Shown: one piece after another, positions 25,250-35,001 of the stretch
Layout of the letters: each line of letters opens with the position of its first letter
Position numbering within the stretch: the first letter of the stretch is position 1
NCBI RefSeq assembly: GCF_902712875.1
Contig: NZ_LR743509.1
Location: 558,001-622,000 of the forward strand
Length of the DNA stretch: 64,000 bases
DNA from: Hyphomicrobium sp. ghe19
Lineage (GTDB): Bacteria; Pseudomonadota; Alphaproteobacteria; Rhizobiales; Hyphomicrobiaceae
Direction: 5' to 3'
Made by a program: the position numbers and the translations under genes
The notes under the pieces: model-generated
Seen by the model: the letters and a program-made list of their open reading frames with translations, nothing else
Told to the model about the DNA's origin: nothing
Database searches by the model: none

Positions 25250-25695
25250 AGAAATTTTCACCTCTTGGTTACCGGCCTTAGATACGCGCCAGCACTCCGC
25301 CTTACCAGCCCGATCGCGCGACATGGCTGTATTGCACAGCGCTGTGGCGAAACTGTTGCTGTTTCGTGCTCTCGAAGCGTATGCCGGCAATAAAAACGCC
25401 ACCCGTCCGACGTATGCGGTTAGCTAACAAAATAGGGCGAAGAAAGTTGCGATTTTATTGAAGTCTGTGCCGTGCCGGGGCGCAGCTTCATGTCGCGGTA
25501 TCCCAAAAATGCAAAAGCCCCGGATGCAGCCAGGGCTTTTGCGGGTGAGGACGAAGGGGCCTCCGCTCTCACGTAATTCGATATTTCGACTGCCCGGCGA
25601 GAATGTGACGACGAGGGGAAGCTCGTCGGGCAAGACTCAGGCGTACTCGGCACGCCACGAGAACTCTGCCGAATTCACACCGGATTATTTCGGGG
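25250..25695. other. Intergenic region upstream of the L,D-transpeptidase gene
   Basis: About 445 bases. It holds the promoter of the transpeptidase gene and the terminator of the sigma-54 regulator (25511-25542). No gene is supported; small ORFs are antisense or lack ribosome-binding sites. Confidence 0.5.
25511..25542 (-). terminator. Terminator of the NtrC-type regulator gene
   Basis: GCAAAAGCCC pairs perfectly with GGGCTTTTGC (10 bp), then ATTTTTG on the minus strand. The stem is symmetrical, but the only gene reading into it is the regulator at 25696. Confidence 0.8.
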
Positions 25696-27210
25696 CTAGT
25701 TGGTGCGGGGCTCTAATCCGTATTCCTGCATCTTCCGGTAGAGCGTCGAGCGGCCGATGTTGAGCCGTTTCGCCACTTCCGTCATGTGTCCGCGATAACG
25801 GCCGAGGGCCAATCGGATCATGTCGGCTTCAATCGCTTCGAGGGAGCGAATTTCGCCGTCCTCAGCGACTGCCTGGATGCCCAAGGAGCTTCCGGAAATC
25901 TGCGACTTCATTTCGACTGTGTGCGGCACAGTGTTCTCGGCGCCGAGGAGCGCCGGTCCGGTGTAGGCGGGCGGCTTCTGAACGGCTGAGGGCGCTGCCG
26001 GGATTTCCGTCTCGAAGCCTTCGACGTGGGCTGCGATCTGCGGGAATTCGGCGACCGAAAGTTCCGGTCCATCGGCCAGAACGACGGCGCGGAAAACTGC
26101 GTTCTCGAGCTGGCGGACGTTGCCGGGCCACGAATACGACTGAAGCAGTCTCATCGCACGGTCGGAGATCGTCGCGACGCGCTTGCCTTCTTCGGCCGCG
26201 AAGCGGGCAATGAAGTGCCGGGCCAGCTCGGGAATGTCCTCCACGCGCTCACGCAGCGGCGGCACGAAAATCGGGAAGACGTTCAGGCGGTAATAGAGGT
26301 CCTCGCGGAACTTGCCGTCCTTCACCTGCTGAATCATGTCGCGGTTGGTCGCGGAGATCAGGCGGAAGTTCACTTTCACCGGACGCTTGGCGCCGACCGG
26401 ATCGATTTCGCCTTCCTGCAGGGCGCGCAGCAGTTTCACCTGCGCGTCGAGAGGAAGCTCGCCGACTTCATCGAGGAAGAGCGTGCCGCCGTCAGCTTCC
26501 TGGAACTTGCCCGTGCGCTTGTCGACGGCGCCGGTGAAGGCCCCCTTTTCGTGGCCGAAAAGGATGCTTTCGATGAGGTTCTCGGGGATGGCGCCGCAGT
26601 TCACGGTGATGAACGGCTTCCCGGCGCGATCGCTTTCGCCCTGGATGGCGCGTGCGATCAGCTCTTTACCGACCCCGCTTTCGCCTTCGATCAGGACGGG
26701 AATGTTCGAAGCGGCGGCGCGCTTGCCGAGCGTGATGACGCGCTTCATGGCTTCGCCACGCAATACGAGATCGCCGAAGGTCAGCGTGCCGTCGACCGTC
26801 TTCTTGATGCGATTGATTTCGTCAGCGAGCGCTTCGATCTTGAGGGCGCTCTTGATCGATACGTCGAGCCGTTCGGGTGAAGCCGGTTTGACGACGAAAT
26901 CGACGGCGCCGCGGCGCATCGCGTTGATGGCCGTTTCAATCGAGCCGTGCGCCGTTTGTACGATGATCGGCGGCATGCCGGCTACACGGCCGATGCGATC
27001 GAGAACCGCCATGCCGTCCATGCCGGGCATGACGAGGTCGAGCAACACCAAGCCAATCTGAGAATGCTCGGCGCCTTCGAGAATTTGGACAGCCTGTTCG
27101 CCGGAACCGCAAGTTCTGGTCTCGAAACCAAACCGCTTGATCGTTTCCTCGAGAATGCGACGCTGGGCAGGATCGTCGTCGACGATGAGAATACGCTTGG
27201 ACATTTGCAC
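25696..27210 (-). CDS. Sigma-54-dependent response regulator (NtrC family)
   Basis: A 504-residue activator with three domains. The receiver has the acidic triad IVDDD and phosphoacceptor Asp58 in LVLLDLVMPGMDG. The AAA+ domain carries Walker A GESGVGKE (about 176-183), the sigma-54 contact loop GAFTGA (223-228), GGTLFLDEVGELP (Walker B) and WPGNVRQLEN. The Fis-type HTH is MTEVAKRLNIGRSTLYRKMQ. No histidine kinase gene is adjacent, so it is an orphan regulator here. The start is GTG at 27210 or ATG at 27204. Targets are unknown; nearby peptidoglycan genes have no obvious -24/-12 sites that I could confirm. Confidence 0.92.
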   Translation of the reverse strand: MQMSKRILIVDDDPAQRRILEETIKRFGFETRTCGSGEQAVQILEGAEHSQIGLVLLDLVMPGMDGMAVLDRIGRVAGMPPIIVQTAHGSIETAINAMRRGAVDFVVKPASPERLDVSIKSALKIEALADEINRIKKTVDGTLTFGDLVLRGEAMKRVITLGKRAAASNIPVLIEGESGVGKELIARAIQGESDRAGKPFITVNCGAIPENLIESILFGHEKGAFTGAVDKRTGKFQEADGGTLFLDEVGELPLDAQVKLLRALQEGEIDPVGAKRPVKVNFRLISATNRDMIQQVKDGKFREDLYYRLNVFPIFVPPLRERVEDIPELARHFIARFAAEEGKRVATISDRAMRLLQSYSWPGNVRQLENAVFRAVVLADGPELSVAEFPQIAAHVEGFETEIPAAPSAVQKPPAYTGPALLGAENTVPHTVEMKSQISGSSLGIQAVAEDGEIRSLEAIEADMIRLALGRYRGHMTEVAKRLNIGRSTLYRKMQEYGLEPRTN

Positions 27211-27541
27211 GCAACTTTACTCTTACGGATACACCGGTCAGCTGCGGCGGGCGATGCTGGAATTGACCCAGCTTCAAACACGCGGTGACCTAGAACTTAC
27301 GCAACGAGTGGAGATTGCCCGACAAGGGTAAATGTAAGGTTTCGGATTGGCACAATATTCTTCGCTCATCGGTAAGCGGCTGATGTGGCGCGGAAGTTTT
27401 TGCTCGCGATGACTGTTTGGACGTTGCAGAGCCCACTCGATGTGCTGTCAGTTTCGCGGAAGGGGCAGTGGGCCGGTCGAATTTCATCTTCGGCGAGCCT
27501 GTGGTAAGCCACCACGAAATTTCCGTTTGTAAAGGACACCC
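27211..27541. other. Divergent intergenic region, regulator/pepF
   Basis: About 330 bases with the promoters of both divergent genes. I see no RNA gene, repeat or terminator here. Confidence 0.4.
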
Positions 27542-29389
27542 ATGCGCCGCCAGTCTTTTTCGGACATCAACTTCGCCCCCGACGCTCCTTCGCAATTGCC
27601 CGCAGATCAGCAGCCGCTAGGAGCGATGCCCGAATGGGATCTGAGCGATCTTTACTCGGGTCCGGACGCGCCTGAAATCCGGCGGGATCTCAAAGAGGCT
27701 GCCGCTGAGGCGACGCGCATCAAGGCGACATATCAAGGTCGCCTCGCGGAACTCGCGAAAGACGGCGACAAACTGATCGAGCCCATCAAGGACTACGAGA
27801 AGCTTGCCGATCTGACGGGCAAGCTCGGTTCCTTTTCAGGGCTGTACTACGTTCTGAACCAGACGGACCCGGTGCGCGCCAAGTTCAACGCCGATATCTC
27901 GGAAGCGCTGACGAAGCTCTATACCGATCTCATTTTCTTCGAGCTGGAACTCAACCAGATCGACGACGCCGTCATCGATGAGGCGCTGAAGCACGCAAGC
28001 CTCAAGCGGTATAAGCCGTGGTTCGACGATCTCAGGAAAGAGAAGCCGCATCAGCTCGACGAGAAGATCGAGACGCTTTTCACGGAAAAATCGCAGACGA
28101 GCCGCGCGGCGTGGAACCGGCTGTTCGACGAGACGATGTCGTCGCTCCGCTTCCAGATCAAAGGCTACAAGGAGCCGTTGTCGCTGGAGCCGACGCTGAA
28201 CTTCCTGTCGGACGCGGATGAGAAGAAGCGCAAGGCTGCGTCAGAAGCGTTGTCCAAGGTTTTCAAGGCCAATCTGCCCCTGTTCACGCGGATCACGAAT
28301 ACGCTCGCGAAGGACAAGGAAATTTCCGACCGCTGGCACAATTTCAAGGACGTTGCGGATAGCCGCAATCTCGCCAATCGCGTCGAGGGTCCGGTGGTCG
28401 ACGCGCTCGTGTCGAGCGTGCGGGCTGCCTATCCGCTGCTTTCGCATCGCTATTATGCGATGAAGGCGAAGTGGCTCGGCAAGAAGAAGCTTGCGTCATG
28501 GGACCGGAACGCGCCGCTGCCGGACAAGCCAGAGCGGACGATCTCATGGCCGGAAGCCGAGCAGATCGTACTGCGCGCCTACAATGGTTTCGCGCCCGAG
28601 ATGGCGTCGATCGCCAAGCAGTTTTTCGACAAGAACTGGATCGATGCTCCGGTGCGGCCGGGCAAGGCGCCCGGCGCGTTCTCGGCGTCGACAGTCCCGT
28701 CGGTGCACCCTTATGTGATGATGAATTATCTGGGCAAGCCCCGGGATGTCATGACGCTCGCGCATGAACTCGGTCACGGCGTGCACCAGTGGCTGGCGCG
28801 CGATCAGGGTCCGCTGCTCGCGCCGACGCCGTTGACGCTTGCCGAAACGGCATCGGTCTTCGGCGAGATGCTGACGTTCAATTCGATCATTTCCGAAACC
28901 AAGGATCCGCGCGAGAAAAAAGCCATGCTCGCCGGCAAGGTCGAGGACATGCTCAACACCGTCGTCCGCCAGATCGCGTTCTACACATTCGAACGCAAAG
29001 TTCACGAGGCGCGCCGCGAGGGCGAATTGACGTCCGACCAGATCAACAGCCTGTGGCTCGAGGTGCAGGCGGAAAGCTTAGGACCGGCCATCGACTTGAA
29101 GCCCGGCTATGAAGTCTTCTGGACTTACATTCCGCACTTCATCCACTCGCCGTTCTACGTCTATGCCTACGCTTTCGGTGATTGCCTCGTGAACTCGCTG
29201 TACGGTCTTTACGCCGAAGCACACCCCGAATTCGTTCAGAAATATTTCAGCCTCTTGAAGGCCGGTGGCTCGAAGCACCATTCCGAACTTCTTGCTCCAT
29301 TCGGGCTCGATGCCCGCGATCCGAAGTTCTGGAACAAGGGGCTCAAGGTCATCGAAGGCATGATCGATGAACTGGAAAAAATCGGCTGA
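27542..29389 (+). CDS. pepF: Oligoendopeptidase F (M3 family zinc peptidase)
   Basis: A 615-residue cytoplasmic metallopeptidase that cleaves short peptides. The zinc site is HELGH at residues 408-412 (MTLAHELGHGVHQW), with the third ligand in LAETASVFGEM. The M3B-type N-terminal helical domain begins with PEWDLSDLYSG, and the C-terminal HHSELLAPFGLDARDP is typical. The ATG follows AAAGGACACCC. It is monocistronic and divergent from the NtrC-type regulator. A role in peptide turnover is established for the family; nothing more specific can be read here. Confidence 0.94.
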   Translation: MRRQSFSDINFAPDAPSQLPADQQPLGAMPEWDLSDLYSGPDAPEIRRDLKEAAAEATRIKATYQGRLAELAKDGDKLIEPIKDYEKLADLTGKLGSFSGLYYVLNQTDPVRAKFNADISEALTKLYTDLIFFELELNQIDDAVIDEALKHASLKRYKPWFDDLRKEKPHQLDEKIETLFTEKSQTSRAAWNRLFDETMSSLRFQIKGYKEPLSLEPTLNFLSDADEKKRKAASEALSKVFKANLPLFTRITNTLAKDKEISDRWHNFKDVADSRNLANRVEGPVVDALVSSVRAAYPLLSHRYYAMKAKWLGKKKLASWDRNAPLPDKPERTISWPEAEQIVLRAYNGFAPEMASIAKQFFDKNWIDAPVRPGKAPGAFSASTVPSVHPYVMMNYLGKPRDVMTLAHELGHGVHQWLARDQGPLLAPTPLTLAETASVFGEMLTFNSIISETKDPREKKAMLAGKVEDMLNTVVRQIAFYTFERKVHEARREGELTSDQINSLWLEVQAESLGPAIDLKPGYEVFWTYIPHFIHSPFYVYAYAFGDCLVNSLYGLYAEAHPEFVQKYFSLLKAGGSKHHSELLAPFGLDARDPKFWNKGLKVIEGMIDELEKIG

Positions 29390-29583
29390 GGCGTGCGTTA
29401 GGACGGTGGCGGAAATCCTCGGCGAGGCAGTGCAACGAATCCTTCTGCGGCGCATTGTCAAGCCGAGAAGGGGCGTTTACGGGGAGCGGGAGGCGAATTT
29501 GCCGCTTCCCAACGACCTGACGTGGGAGTAGAAGCCCGCCACTTTGCTGCGATGCAGCCTTAAAATAAGGTCGAGGTGCCTGA

Positions 29584-31500
29584 ATGGCACAAGCGCCCGC
29601 TTCAGTTCAGTCCGCTGCCGAATTCGGCGCCGGCGAAGGGCATCATAGTAAGAACTTCTGGGCATTGGCAGTCGGCTCGGTCGGCGTCGTCTTTGGCGAC
29701 ATCGGAACCAGCCCGCTTTATGCTTTCAAGGAGGCCATAACCGCCGCCGCACATCGCGGTTTGACGACCGCCGAAGCTGCGCTTGGCGTGCTGTCCCTCA
29801 TTTTCTGGGCCATGACGCTCGTCGTCACCATAAAATATGTGCTGCTGCTGCTCCGTGCCGACAACAAGGGCGAAGGCGGCATGTTCGCCCTGATGGCTCT
29901 CGGGCAGACCGTCGCCCGGCGCAGCGCTCCGTTGCTCGGCGCGCTCGGCATTGCCGGTGCGTCGTTCTTCTACGGCGATGCCGTTATCACCCCGGCGATC
30001 TCGGTGCTCTCCGCTGTCGAGGGATTGAAACTGATCGCGCCGCAATTCGAGCGCGCGGTCATTCCGGTCGCAATCATCGTTCTCGCCTTTCTTTTCTGGA
30101 TGCAATCGCGCGGCACCGATCGGGTCGCTCGTTTCTTTGGTCCGGTCATGACGGTGTGGTTCATCGTGCTCGGGCTCGGCGGTCTCGCGCATATAGCCGA
30201 TAATCTGCATGTGCTTTACGCGCTGAACCCCGTCTACGGCATGATGTTCGTCTACCATCATGGGTTCTTGGGATTGACCGTTATGGGCCTCGTGTTTTTG
30301 GCCTGTACCGGTGCGGAAGCGCTCTACGCCGATCTCGGGCACTTCGGGCGCCGTCCCATCACGGCGTCGTGGGTGTACTTCGTCATGCCCGCGCTCGTTC
30401 TCAATTACTTCGGGCAAGGCGCGCTCGTCATGAACGACGCGGCCGCGGTCGAGAATCCGTTCTACCGCCTCTACCCCGATTTCATGCTGATCCCGATGCT
30501 CATTCTGTCGACGTTCGCAACGGTGATCGCCAGCCAAGCCGTGATAACGGGCGCATTTTCACTCACGCGGCAGGCAATCCAGCTCGGTCTCGTGCCGCGG
30601 TTCGAGATCCGGCATACGTCCGAGAGCATGGCAGGCCAGATCTACATGCCGAGGGTCAACTGGATCCTCTTCATCGCCGTTCTGGTTGCGATTTTCGCGT
30701 TCCGCACGTCGTCCAATCTGGCGGCGGCGTACGGCGTTTCGGTTACGGCCGCCATGGTCATCGACACGCTGATGGCGTTCTTCGTCATCTGGAAGTGCTG
30801 GAAATGGCCGCTCTGGCGCGTGGCGCTCATCGTCATTCCGCTTCTGCTCATTGAACAGGCGTTCTTCTCAGCCAACATCCTGAAGCTCTTCGAAGGCGGC
30901 TGGGTGCCTCTCGCGATTGCGTGCATGCTGGCCATCATCATGTTCACGTGGGTTCGCGGAACGCGCGTTCTCGCCAAAGTCACGAAGCGCAACGAGGCGG
31001 ATCTCGATTGGCTCGTGCGCAAACTCGAAGCGAAGCCACCGCATCGCGTATCGGGAACCGCTGTCTTCCTAACCGGCGATCCCTATGCCGCGCCGACGTC
31101 TATGATGCACAACCTGAAGCACAACCGGGTCATGCATGAGCGCAATATTCTGCTCTCGATCCGGACCGAGGAGACGCCCCGCATCGCGCGGCAGGAGAGG
31201 CTGACGATCGAGCGGATTTCGGATCATTTCGTTCGCATCATTGCGCGTTACGGCTTCATGGAGACGCCGAGCGTTCCGAAGATCCTCGAGCACGCGCGCC
31301 GCAAGGACTTCAACATCGATATCGGCTCGACCTCGTTCTTCCTGTCGAGGCGGTCGTTGCGGACGACGGCGAAATCCGAAATGCCGCGTTGGCAGGAGCG
31401 GCTGTTCATCGCGCTTGCAGGTAGCGCCGAGGATGCGACGACCTATTTCCAGATTCCGACCGATCGGGTCGTCGAGGTCGGCACGCAGGTCGCGGTCTAA
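29584..31500 (+). CDS. kup: Low-affinity potassium uptake protein Kup
   Basis: A 638-residue K+/H+ symporter of the inner membrane. The family motif GVVFGDIGTSPLYAFKEA lies at residues 34-51. About twelve membrane helices follow, including GASFFYGDAVITPAISVLSAVEG and the CTGAEALYADLGHFG segment. The C-terminal cytoplasmic domain of about 180 residues is complete. GTCGAGGTG precedes the ATG. Hyphomicrobiales often carry more than one kup copy; only one is in this window. Single-gene transcription unit by spacing. Confidence 0.96.
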   Translation: MAQAPASVQSAAEFGAGEGHHSKNFWALAVGSVGVVFGDIGTSPLYAFKEAITAAAHRGLTTAEAALGVLSLIFWAMTLVVTIKYVLLLLRADNKGEGGMFALMALGQTVARRSAPLLGALGIAGASFFYGDAVITPAISVLSAVEGLKLIAPQFERAVIPVAIIVLAFLFWMQSRGTDRVARFFGPVMTVWFIVLGLGGLAHIADNLHVLYALNPVYGMMFVYHHGFLGLTVMGLVFLACTGAEALYADLGHFGRRPITASWVYFVMPALVLNYFGQGALVMNDAAAVENPFYRLYPDFMLIPMLILSTFATVIASQAVITGAFSLTRQAIQLGLVPRFEIRHTSESMAGQIYMPRVNWILFIAVLVAIFAFRTSSNLAAAYGVSVTAAMVIDTLMAFFVIWKCWKWPLWRVALIVIPLLLIEQAFFSANILKLFEGGWVPLAIACMLAIIMFTWVRGTRVLAKVTKRNEADLDWLVRKLEAKPPHRVSGTAVFLTGDPYAAPTSMMHNLKHNRVMHERNILLSIRTEETPRIARQERLTIERISDHFVRIIARYGFMETPSVPKILEHARRKDFNIDIGSTSFFLSRRSLRTTAKSEMPRWQERLFIALAGSAEDATTYFQIPTDRVVEVGTQVAV

Positions 31501-31671
31501 CGCTTCAAGCCGGTCCACGTCGATTCGTCATTCCTGCTTGGTGATTCTGCAGTTTGAGCGGCAACGGCCGTCCAGCGCTCGCCTGCGGCGATTGATCTGC
31601 GACACCTTGAAGCTCGCGGCGACTTAAGATACCAACCAAGGAAACGAACCAACCGCCTAGGGGAGAAAGCC

Positions 31672-31815
31672 TTGAGCATCGATACGTCAAAGGGCAGTCC
31701 GTCCATGGACTATGAGCAGCACGTCGACACCTACCAGAGGTTTGTGCGTCTATCGAAGTACGGCGTCGTTTTCGTCGTCGTCCTGCTGGCCGGAATGAAA
31801 TTCTTCTTGGTCTGA
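31672..31815 (+). CDS. aa3-type cytochrome c oxidase subunit IV-like small protein
   Basis: A 47-residue protein with an N-terminal soluble part (MDYEQHVDTYQRFVRL) and one transmembrane helix (YGVVFVVVLLAGMKFFLV), the layout of the bacterial aa3 oxidase subunit IV family. A TTG start at 31672 follows GGGGAGAAAG; an internal ATG at 31705 would leave 36 residues that still hold the domain. It immediately precedes the pnt genes, a linkage common in Rhizobiales, and is separated from them by a terminator-like hairpin. The oxidase core genes are not in the window. Confidence 0.78.
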   Translation: MSIDTSKGSPSMDYEQHVDTYQRFVRLSKYGVVFVVVLLAGMKFFLV

Positions 31816-31852
31816 CGCGGGGGTTTCCAAGCGTAACAGACAACCTCAAAAC

Positions 31853-31885
31853 AGGGCGGGCCGATCAAGGACTGCCCTTTTTTTT
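31853..31885 (+). terminator. Terminator between oxidase subunit IV and pntAA
   Basis: AGGGC pairs with GCCCT across a 16-base loop, followed by eight T. The stem is short, so it may act as an attenuator rather than a full stop. Confidence 0.6.
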
Positions 31886-31927
31886 CATATCGGCCGCGCA
31901 GTCCCTTCCGCTCAATTGGACCGAGAC

Positions 31928-33067
31928 ATGGTTACGATAGCTGTTACCAGTGAACCGGCCGACGAGCCGCGCGTTGCGGTTTCGCCCGACACTGTCAAAA
32001 AGTTCTCAGCCCTCGGCGCGCGCGTGCGCATCGAGCAGGGTGCGGGTCTCAGATCTCGTTTCTCCGACGAGGCCTATCGGGCTCAGGGCGCCGAGATCGT
32101 CAGCCGGTCTGACGCGCTCTCCGGCGCCGATATTCTGCTCGCCGTGCGCCGGCCATCCGCCGAAGACATCCGGGCTTTGAAGCCGGGTGCGATTGTCGCC
32201 GGGATGATCGATCCGTTCGGCGAACGAGCGGGTCTTGAAGCGCTCGCGGGCAGCGGCGGGACGGTCTTTTCCATGGAGTTGATGCCGCGGACGACGCGCG
32301 CCCAATCCATGGACGTGCTTTCGAGCCAGGCCAATCTCGCGGGCTACAAAGCCGTCGTCGACGGTGCCGCGATGTTCGGGCAGGCGCTGCCGTTAATGAT
32401 GACGCCAGCCGGTACGGTTCCGGCGGCCAAGGCTTTCATCATGGGCGTCGGCGTTGCCGGGCTGCAGGCCATCGCAACGGCGCGGCGGCTCGGCGCGCAG
32501 GTGACCGCGACGGACGTGCGTCCGGCAACGAAAGAGCAGGTTCAGTCGCTCGGCGCGAAGTTCATCGCGGTCGAAGACGATGAATTCAAGCAGGCGCAGA
32601 CGGCTGCCGGATATGCAAAGCCGATGAGCGCCGAATATCAGGCGAAGCAGGCCGAACTCGTCGCGAACCACATCAAGAACCAGGACCTCGTGATTACGAC
32701 GGCGCTCATTCCCGGGCGTCCGGCGCCGAAGCTCATCACGCGCGCGATGATCGACAGCATGAAGCCGGGGTCCGTCATCGTCGATCTTGCGGTCGAACGG
32801 GGCGGCAACACGGAGCTGACCGAAGCAGGCAAGACCGTCGAGACGCCGAACGGCGTCAAGATTTTCGGGCCGCTCAATCTGGCCGGCACGATCGCGGTCA
32901 ATGCCTCGAGCTTGTACGCACGTAACCTATTGGCCTTCATCGAAACGATGATCGACAAGAAGGAAAAGACACTTGCGGTCAATTGGGACGACGAGTTGAT
33001 CAAGGGGACTTTGGTCGCCAAGGACGGTCAGCTCGTGCATCCGAATTTCGCGACGAAGACGGCATGA
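31928..33067 (+). CDS. pntAA: NAD(P) transhydrogenase subunit alpha part 1
   Basis: A 379-residue soluble NAD(H)-binding subunit (domain I) of the proton-pumping transhydrogenase, which makes NADPH from NADH using the proton gradient. Recognisable are the alanine-dehydrogenase-like N-terminus ([19 protein letters not shown]), the RQD-loop region, here read as [14 protein letters not shown], and the nucleotide fold [20 protein letters not shown]. The ATG at 31928 gives the normal N-terminus; the TTG at 31916 is less likely. It overlaps or nearly abuts pntAB, in the split-alpha arrangement typical of alphaproteobacteria. Confidence 0.95.
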   Translation: MVTIAVTSEPADEPRVAVSPDTVKKFSALGARVRIEQGAGLRSRFSDEAYRAQGAEIVSRSDALSGADILLAVRRPSAEDIRALKPGAIVAGMIDPFGERAGLEALAGSGGTVFSMELMPRTTRAQSMDVLSSQANLAGYKAVVDGAAMFGQALPLMMTPAGTVPAAKAFIMGVGVAGLQAIATARRLGAQVTATDVRPATKEQVQSLGAKFIAVEDDEFKQAQTAAGYAKPMSAEYQAKQAELVANHIKNQDLVITTALIPGRPAPKLITRAMIDSMKPGSVIVDLAVERGGNTELTEAGKTVETPNGVKIFGPLNLAGTIAVNASSLYARNLLAFIETMIDKKEKTLAVNWDDELIKGTLVAKDGQLVHPNFATKTA

Positions 33068-33078
33068 GGAGCCTCGCC

Positions 33079-33477
33079 ATGCGCGTGACGACACCGCTTT
33101 TTGCTGCGCTTGCAGTGTTCTTCTTTTCCGCATCGTCGGCTTTCGCGGCCGAAGGCGCGCTGATCAGCCCCTCCGTCTACGAATTCATGGTCTTCGTGAT
33201 CGCGGTGTTCGTGGGCTACTACGTCGTCTGGTCGGTTACGCCCGCTCTGCACACGCCGCTGATGAGCGTTACCAACGCGATTTCATCGGTCATCGTGGTT
33301 GGCGCGCTTCTCGCGGTCGGCGTTTCGTTGACCTCGTCCGACAGCAGCATTGCCAAAGTGTTCGGCTTCCTCGCGCTGACGATGGCGTCGGTCAACATCT
33401 TCGGCGGCTTCCTCGTCACCAACCGCATGCTTGCGATGTACAAGAAAAAGGACGCGCCGGCGAAGAAGGACGGCTGA
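33079..33477 (+). CDS. pntAB: NAD(P) transhydrogenase subunit alpha part 2 (membrane)
   Basis: A 132-residue membrane subunit. A leader-like hydrophobic N-terminus ([16 protein letters not shown]) precedes three more helices: [35 protein letters not shown] and [17 protein letters not shown]. The segment [17 protein letters not shown] is the family signature. GAGGAGCC precedes the ATG at 33079, 12 bases after the pntAA stop; an ATG overlapping that stop (33064) is possible. It forms the proton channel together with pntB. Confidence 0.93.
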   Translation: MRVTTPLFAALAVFFFSASSAFAAEGALISPSVYEFMVFVIAVFVGYYVVWSVTPALHTPLMSVTNAISSVIVVGALLAVGVSLTSSDSSIAKVFGFLALTMASVNIFGGFLVTNRMLAMYKKKDAPAKKDG

Positions 33478-33549
33478 CGCTCTCTTTCTTGAATCACTCA
33501 ACGAGAAACGCCGAAGACATTCGATATTAGGCCCCGGGGAATCGATCCA

Positions 33550-34968
33550 ATGTCCGCAAACGTCGCCGCACTGCTCTACCTCGCCGCCGGCGTTCTATTC
33601 ATTCTGGCGCTCAGAGGATTGTCGAGCCCGGCGACCTCGCGGCAGGGCAATCTCTACGGCATGATCGGCATGACGATCGCCATCCTGACGACGCTCGGCC
33701 TTGCGGAGCCGACGGCGACGTCGTGGATCCTCATCGTACTCGGCCTCGGCATCGGCGGCTTCATCGGCGCGAAGACTGCGCGGGAAATTCCGATGACGAT
33801 GATGCCCGAGCTCGTCGCGGCGTTTCACTCGCTTGTTGGCCTTGCGGCAGTGTTCGTGGCGGCCAGCGCGCTTTATGCGCCGTCGGCATTCGGTATCCTC
33901 GTCGATCCTGCAGATCCGAGTTTCGGCATCAAAGCCGGGAGCCTTCTCGAGATGTCGCTCGGCGTTGCGATTGGCGCCATCACGTTCACCGGCTCGGTGA
34001 TCGCGTTTTCAAAACTCTCAGGGCGGATGTCCGGCAAGCCGATCCTGTTGCCGATGCGGCATGTCATCAACGGCGGCCTCGCCCTGCTTTTGATTTTCGT
34101 CATCTACAGCTTCATCATGTCCGCCGGTTCGGCATGGCTGTTCTGGCTGGTTGTCGTCCTGGCCCTCCTGCTCGGCGTATTGATCATCATCCCGATCGGC
34201 GGCGCGGACATGCCCGTCGTCGTGTCGATGCTGAACTCGTACTCGGGTTGGGCGGCCGCGGGCATCGGGTTCACGCTCGGCAATGTCGCGCTGATCATCA
34301 CCGGCGCACTCGTCGGATCGTCGGGCGCCATTCTTTCCTACATCATGTGCAAGGCCATGAACCGGCAATTCCTGTCCGTCATCGCGGGCGGGTTCGGCGG
34401 TGAGACGGTCGCTGCCGCTGCGGGCGGGGGCGAGCAAAAGCCCGTGAAGCTCGGGTCGGCTGAAGACGCCGCTTACGTCATGAAGAACGCGGCGAAGGTC
34501 ATCATCGTGCCGGGGTACGGCATGGCCGTGGCGCAGGCCCAGCACGCGCTGCGTGAGATGGGAGATTCTCTCAAAAAGGCCGGCGTGGAAGTGAAATACG
34601 CCATTCATCCGGTTGCGGGCCGTATGCCGGGGCACATGAACGTGCTGCTGGCGGAAGCCAATGTTCCCTACGACGAGGTTTTCGAGCTCGAGGACATCAA
34701 CAGCGAGTTCGCCCAGGCCGATGCCGTGTACGTCATTGGGGCGAACGACGTCGTCAACCCCGCGGCCGAAGACGACAAGTCGTCGCCGATTTACGGTATG
34801 CCAGTGCTCCAGGTCTGGAAGGCGGGGACGGTGTTCTTCAACAAGCGCTCGCTGGCTTCCGGCTATGCCGGCATCGACAACCCGGTATTTTACCGCGACA
34901 ACACTGTCATGGTTCTCGGCGACGCCAAGAAAATGACGGAAGAGATCGTTAAGGCTCTGGCTGAGTAG
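33550..34968 (+). CDS. pntB: NAD(P) transhydrogenase subunit beta
   Basis: A 472-residue subunit with about nine N-terminal membrane helices and a C-terminal NADP(H)-binding domain III. Hallmarks are AFHSLVGLAAVFVA, GGADMPVVVSMLNSYSGWAAA, and in domain III VPGYGMAVAQAQHALREM, HPVAGRMPGHMNVLLAEA and VIGANDVVNPAAEDD. GGGGAATCGATCC precedes the ATG. It completes the pntAA-pntAB-pntB operon. All three genes are intact, so a working NADPH-generating transhydrogenase is expected. Confidence 0.96.
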   Translation: MSANVAALLYLAAGVLFILALRGLSSPATSRQGNLYGMIGMTIAILTTLGLAEPTATSWILIVLGLGIGGFIGAKTAREIPMTMMPELVAAFHSLVGLAAVFVAASALYAPSAFGILVDPADPSFGIKAGSLLEMSLGVAIGAITFTGSVIAFSKLSGRMSGKPILLPMRHVINGGLALLLIFVIYSFIMSAGSAWLFWLVVVLALLLGVLIIIPIGGADMPVVVSMLNSYSGWAAAGIGFTLGNVALIITGALVGSSGAILSYIMCKAMNRQFLSVIAGGFGGETVAAAAGGGEQKPVKLGSAEDAAYVMKNAAKVIIVPGYGMAVAQAQHALREMGDSLKKAGVEVKYAIHPVAGRMPGHMNVLLAEANVPYDEVFELEDINSEFAQADAVYVIGANDVVNPAAEDDKSSPIYGMPVLQVWKAGTVFFNKRSLASGYAGIDNPVFYRDNTVMVLGDAKKMTEEIVKALAE

Positions 34969-35001
34969 AGATCCGAGCGGGCTTAGGGGCAGATCGGCAA
35001 C

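Noticed and set aside
29602..30537. Long minus-strand ORF of 311 codons
   Set aside because: It is antisense to kup, has the charge-rich composition of a shadow frame, and kup is unmistakable.
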